Below, piece by piece: positions 60,835 to 64,000 of a stretch of DNA of 64,000 nt. The position numbers were made by a program, and so were the translations under genes. The stretch's first letter is position 1; every line of letters starts with the position of its first letter. The stretch comes from Micromonospora sp. WMMD961 (GTDB taxonomy: Bacteria; Actinomycetota; Actinomycetes; Mycobacteriales; Micromonosporaceae): positions 278,501 through 342,500 of the forward strand of contig NZ_JARUBJ010000002.1 of NCBI RefSeq assembly GCF_029626145.1, written 5' to 3'. The notes below the pieces were generated by a model. The model worked only from the letters and a program-made list of their open reading frames with translations. It did not search any database and was not told the DNA's origin.

Positions 60835-62066
60835 GCTGCGCCGACCGTGCGGGAAGCAGGCCGCGCGGCCGGGCGCAGTGTCCGCCACGCCGCCACGGTG
60901 ACCAGCGCGAACGTGCCCGCCGCCGCGCCCGTCACCGGCACCGTGCCGTACGCCGCGGCGGCCAGCCCGGCGAGCACCGCCCCGACCGGTGCGGTGAGCA
61001 GACCGACCATCCGCTGGGCCGCGCCCACCCGACCGAGCAGCCCGGCCGGCACGTGCCGCTGCCCGTACGACGCCCACAGGCTGTTCCACATCACAGTGCC
61101 GCCAGCGAAGACGGCAAGCGCGATTGCACCCGGCACCGGATGTCGGGCCAGCGCGAATCCGGTCAGCGCCACCGTCTGCGCGGTGAGCACCGCGCACAAC
61201 GCGGGCACCGTACCGAGCCGGACGGCGAGACGACCCGCACCGAGCGCCCCGGCCACGCCGCCGAGGATCGCAGCCGCAGCGAACAGCCCGTACCCGGCCG
61301 GCGGCACCCGCAGGACGTCCAGCGCGTAGAGCACCTGCACCGCAATGATGCCGCTGATCGCCAGGTTGCTCGCGGCGGAGAGCAGCGTGACCCTCCACAG
61401 TGTTTTGTGCCCGCGCAACCACCGCACCCCCTCGACGATCTCGGCCCACACCGCGCCGCGCCGTGCTCCGGCTCCGGAATCCGCCCGCGCGGCGGGAGCC
61501 GGGGCGAGCGCCAGCACCAGTACGGCGGCCACGGCGAAGGTGACGGCGTCCACGGCGAACGGAAGGGCCGGGGCGGTGGCGAAGAGGACGCCGGCGGCGG
61601 GAGCGCCGATGAAACCACCGGCCACGGCCGTACCCGCCTGAAGTCGGCCGTTCGCCCGGGGCAACGCGTCCGGCGGCACCAGCGCGGGAAGCAGTGCGAA
61701 CGAGGCGGAGTCGAACAGGGTGCCCAGCGCGGCGAGGAGGAACGCCGCCGCCAGCAGCACCAGCACGCTGGCCCGATGGAGGGCGACCGCCGCGGCCAGT
61801 GCCGCAACCACGACGGCGCGTACCCCGTCGACCATTGCCATCGTCCGACGACGGTCCCAGCGGTCCGCGTACACGCCGCCGAGCAGGCCGAAGAGCAGCG
61901 GTGGCAACTGACCCACCACGGTGACCGCCGCGATGACCCGGGGGTCGCGGGTAACGGTCGCGGCCAGCAGGGCCAGGGCGGGGGTACGCAGCGCGTCCCC
62001 GAACCGCGACGAGACGGCGGCGGACCAGAGCAGCCGGAAGTCCCGGCCCAGAGCTGTGGAGGTCAT
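60831..62066 (-). CDS. MFS transporter
   Basis: A 411-residue protein with about 12 membrane helices. N-terminus MTSTALGRDFRLLWSAAVSSRFGDALRTPALALLAA; the loop GGVYADRWDRRRTMAMVDGVRA matches the MFS motif A (G-x-x-x-D-R-x-x-R-R). The second half repeats the fold. It is convergent with the monooxygenase (4-base overlap of stops) and resembles drug or antibiotic exporters. Whether the TetR controls it cannot be read from the sequence. Confidence 0.9.
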   Translation of the reverse strand: MTSTALGRDFRLLWSAAVSSRFGDALRTPALALLAATVTRDPRVIAAVTVVGQLPPLLFGLLGGVYADRWDRRRTMAMVDGVRAVVVAALAAAVALHRASVLVLLAAAFLLAALGTLFDSASFALLPALVPPDALPRANGRLQAGTAVAGGFIGAPAAGVLFATAPALPFAVDAVTFAVAAVLVLALAPAPAARADSGAGARRGAVWAEIVEGVRWLRGHKTLWRVTLLSAASNLAISGIIAVQVLYALDVLRVPPAGYGLFAAAAILGGVAGALGAGRLAVRLGTVPALCAVLTAQTVALTGFALARHPVPGAIALAVFAGGTVMWNSLWASYGQRHVPAGLLGRVGAAQRMVGLLTAPVGAVLAGLAAAAYGTVPVTGAAAGTFALVTVAAWRTLRPAARPASRTVGAA

Positions 62067-62187
62067 CCGGTGACCGTGCGGGATCGACCGGGTCGAGGGT
62101 CAAGCCGCCGGGCGAAAGGGGGACGCGCCTGTCGGTGATCATCGGTACGGTGGGCGCCGGCATGTCGGGACCGGGGGAGAAACACAC

Positions 62188-63981
62188 GTGGACCACACCT
62201 TCCAGGTCGACCTCCGTGGCGTGGTCGACCTGCTCAGCCACCACCTCTACGGCAGTCCGCGGGTCTACGTGCGCGAGCTGCTGCAGAACGCTGTGGACGC
62301 GATCACCGCGCGGCGCTCGACCGAGCCGGACGCGCCGGCCCTGGTCCGCATCGAGACTCCGGAGACCACCGGTGACGGCACGCTGCGGGTGCACGACACC
62401 GGCATCGGCCTGACCGAGGCGCAGGTGCACGAGCTGCTGGCCACCATCGGCCGCAGCTCCAAGAGGGACGAACTCGGCTTCTCCCGGCACGAGTTCCTCG
62501 GCCAGTTCGGCATCGGCCTGCTCTCCTGCTTCCTGGTCGCCGACGAGATCCAGGTGTTCACCCGCAACGGCGAGAACCCCACGGTGCGTTGGACCGGGTA
62601 CGCCGACGGCCGGTACGCGGTCAGCCTGGCGCCACCGGAAGCTTCCCGCGCCGAACCGGGCACCACCGTCACGCTGGTGCCCCGCCGCGACGCCGACCAG
62701 TGGTTCGCCACCCCGACCGTCACCGACCTGGCCCGGCTCTTCGGGTCACTGCTGCCGGTCACCGTCCGGGTCGGCGACGTGGTCACCACCACCGGCGAAC
62801 CGCCCTGGCCGACAGTGCCCGGCGCGCCGGTCGACCGGGCGGCGCTGATCGCGTACGCCCGGGAGACGCTCGGCGTCGACCCGTTCGACGTGCTGCCGCT
62901 GAGCGTGCCGGAGGCCGGGCTGACCGGTGTCGCCGTCATCCTGCCCACCCCGGTGAACCCGGCGGCCCGTGCCGGGCACCGGGTCTACCTCAAGCGCATG
63001 CTGCTCACCGAGAACGCCGACGGGCTGCTGCCGGACTGGGCGTTCTTCGCGCACTGCGTGGTGGACGCCAGCGAGCTGCGCCCCACCGCCAGCCGGGAAG
63101 CCCTCTACGAGGACACCCTGCTGACCACGACCCGCGAGGCGCTCGGCGACCAGGTACGCGGCTGGCTGGTCCGGCTGGCCCGGCACGACCCGCACCGGCT
63201 GGCCGAGTTCCTCCAAGTGCACCACCTGGGCGTGAAGGCGTTGGCGCTGCACGACGACGAGATGCTCCGGCTGGTCGACCGGTGGTGGCCGATGGACACC
63301 AACGTCGGCACGCTCACTCTCGCCGAGTTCCGGGAGCGCCACGGCGTGCTCCGCTACGCGGCGAGCCTGGACGAGTTCCGTCAACTCGCCGCGGTGGCCG
63401 CCGCGCAGGACCTGGCGGTGGTCAACGGCGGCTACACGTACGACACCGAGCTGATCGAGCGGCTGCCGGCGGTGGACCGCTCGGTGCTGATCGAACGGCT
63501 GGAGCCGAGCGACCTGACCACCCGCTTCGAGGCGCTCGACCCGCAGGCGGAGTTGGCGCTGCGACCGTTCCTCGCCGCCGCGCAGCGGGCCGTCGAACGC
63601 TCCGGCTGCGAGGTGGTGATCCGGGCGTACGACCCGGTGTCGCTGCCCGCGCTCTACCTGGTCAGCAGGTCGGCGGCGTTCAACGACCAGCTGGCGGCAA
63701 GCCGGGAGCGTGCCGACGAGCTGTGGGGCGGGGTCCTCGACGCGCTCGCCGCCACCGCGCCGCCGGACCGCCCGCAGTTGGTGCTCAACCACCGCAACCC
63801 GTTGGTCCGCCGGGTCACCGCGCTGGCCGACCCGGAGCTGGTGGGGCTCGCCGTCGAGGCGCTGTACGGCCAGGCGCTGCTGCTCGGTCACCATCCGATC
63901 CGCGCCGCCGACGCGGCGCTGCTGAACGATTCCTTCCTCGGCCTGCTCGGCCGGGCCGTGCCGGGACAGGAGCGAGCATGA
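62188..63981 (+). CDS. Hsp90-family molecular chaperone (HtpG-like)
   Basis: A 597-residue protein from GTG 62188 after GGGGGAG. The GHKL ATPase shows LLQNAVDAITARR, RVHDTGIGLTEAQV, LGQFGIGLLSCFLVAD; the middle segment has VYLKRMLLTENADGLLPDWAFFAHCVVDASELRPTASREALYED, the Hsp90 signature. The C-terminal part is diverged and lacks a typical htpG ending. It is divergent from the MFS gene, and its stop overlaps the next gene start (ATGA), implying a partner protein. It may be a specialised rather than general Hsp90. Confidence 0.9.
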   Translation: MDHTFQVDLRGVVDLLSHHLYGSPRVYVRELLQNAVDAITARRSTEPDAPALVRIETPETTGDGTLRVHDTGIGLTEAQVHELLATIGRSSKRDELGFSRHEFLGQFGIGLLSCFLVADEIQVFTRNGENPTVRWTGYADGRYAVSLAPPEASRAEPGTTVTLVPRRDADQWFATPTVTDLARLFGSLLPVTVRVGDVVTTTGEPPWPTVPGAPVDRAALIAYARETLGVDPFDVLPLSVPEAGLTGVAVILPTPVNPAARAGHRVYLKRMLLTENADGLLPDWAFFAHCVVDASELRPTASREALYEDTLLTTTREALGDQVRGWLVRLARHDPHRLAEFLQVHHLGVKALALHDDEMLRLVDRWWPMDTNVGTLTLAEFRERHGVLRYAASLDEFRQLAAVAAAQDLAVVNGGYTYDTELIERLPAVDRSVLIERLEPSDLTTRFEALDPQAELALRPFLAAAQRAVERSGCEVVIRAYDPVSLPALYLVSRSAAFNDQLAASRERADELWGGVLDALAATAPPDRPQLVLNHRNPLVRRVTALADPELVGLAVEALYGQALLLGHHPIRAADAALLNDSFLGLLGRAVPGQERA

Positions 63982-64000
63982 GTGACGAGGATCTGTGGCG
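63978..64000 (+). CDS. Start of the gene coupled to the Hsp90-family gene (partial)
   Basis: The ATG overlaps the htpG-like stop (ATGA at 63978-63981) and begins M-S-D-E-D-L-W. Only seven codons are in the window, so no function can be given. The coupling suggests a functional partner of the chaperone. Confidence 0.6.

Noticed and set aside
59412..62138. Large frame spanning TetR, monooxygenase and MFS genes
   Set aside because: Crosses three well-supported genes and is Arg/Gly/Ala low-complexity.

Overview
This window is the replication-origin region of a high-GC actinomycete chromosome. It is most like Micromonosporaceae (Micromonospora/Salinispora type). That assignment rests on base composition, gene order and protein character read from the sequence; no database search was run. 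The left half follows the classic actinobacterial origin order: murJ - membrane pseudokinase - ECF sigma (sigM type) - anti-sigma - trxB - trxA - cwlM - GNAT - parB - parA - rsmG - jag - yidC - yidD - rnpA - rpmH - dnaA - oriC - dnaN - gnd - recF - dciA - gyrB - gyrA - DUF3566 - tRNA-Ile - DLW-39 - tRNA-Ala. An aminotransferase, a D-Ala-D-Ala ligase-family gene and a HIT-like gene lie between cwlM/GNAT and parB.

Layout. 1-10.6 kb holds cell-wall and redox genes. 10.6-15.7 kb holds the HIT-like gene, a 1.2 kb non-coding segment and parBA, with five GTTTCACGTGAAAC parS sites; two of these lie inside parA and read as V-S-R-E-T. 15.9-19.5 kb is a leftward block for ribosome, RNA and membrane insertion. 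20.1-34.3 kb holds the replication genes on both sides of oriC (about 22.08-22.57 kb), ending in gyrA, which is interrupted by a 420-residue homing-endonuclease intein at the active-site tyrosine. DnaA boxes lie in oriC and also upstream of dnaA, between gyrB and gyrA, beside a parS site near 12.2 kb, and upstream of the pseudokinase gene.

35.3-64 kb is more variable: two tRNA genes with a truncated hydrolase abutting tRNA-Ala; a reductase; an LPLTG-anchored ALF-repeat protein; a VOC protein; a giant CtpI-like P-type ATPase translationally coupled to a 22-codon leader; an MFS exporter under a SoxR-box-like promoter that looks leaderless; small membrane proteins; YbaK, FrnE-like, SufE and CBS proteins; proS; two ECF-sigma/membrane-propeller modules; a lipoprotein; an SGNH hydrolase; a rhodanese; a TetR/FAD-monooxygenase/MFS cluster with visible operators; and an Hsp90-family gene coupled to the next gene at the window edge.

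No CRISPR array, insertion sequence, prophage or obvious biosynthetic cluster was seen. The observations most worth following up are the parS sites embedded in parA, the TAG-separated same-frame tail of the HIT-like gene that ends right at a strong terminator, the ctpI leader ORF, the SoxR-like leaderless promoter, the helically phased DnaA-box array in oriC, and the DnaA boxes in front of gyrA.
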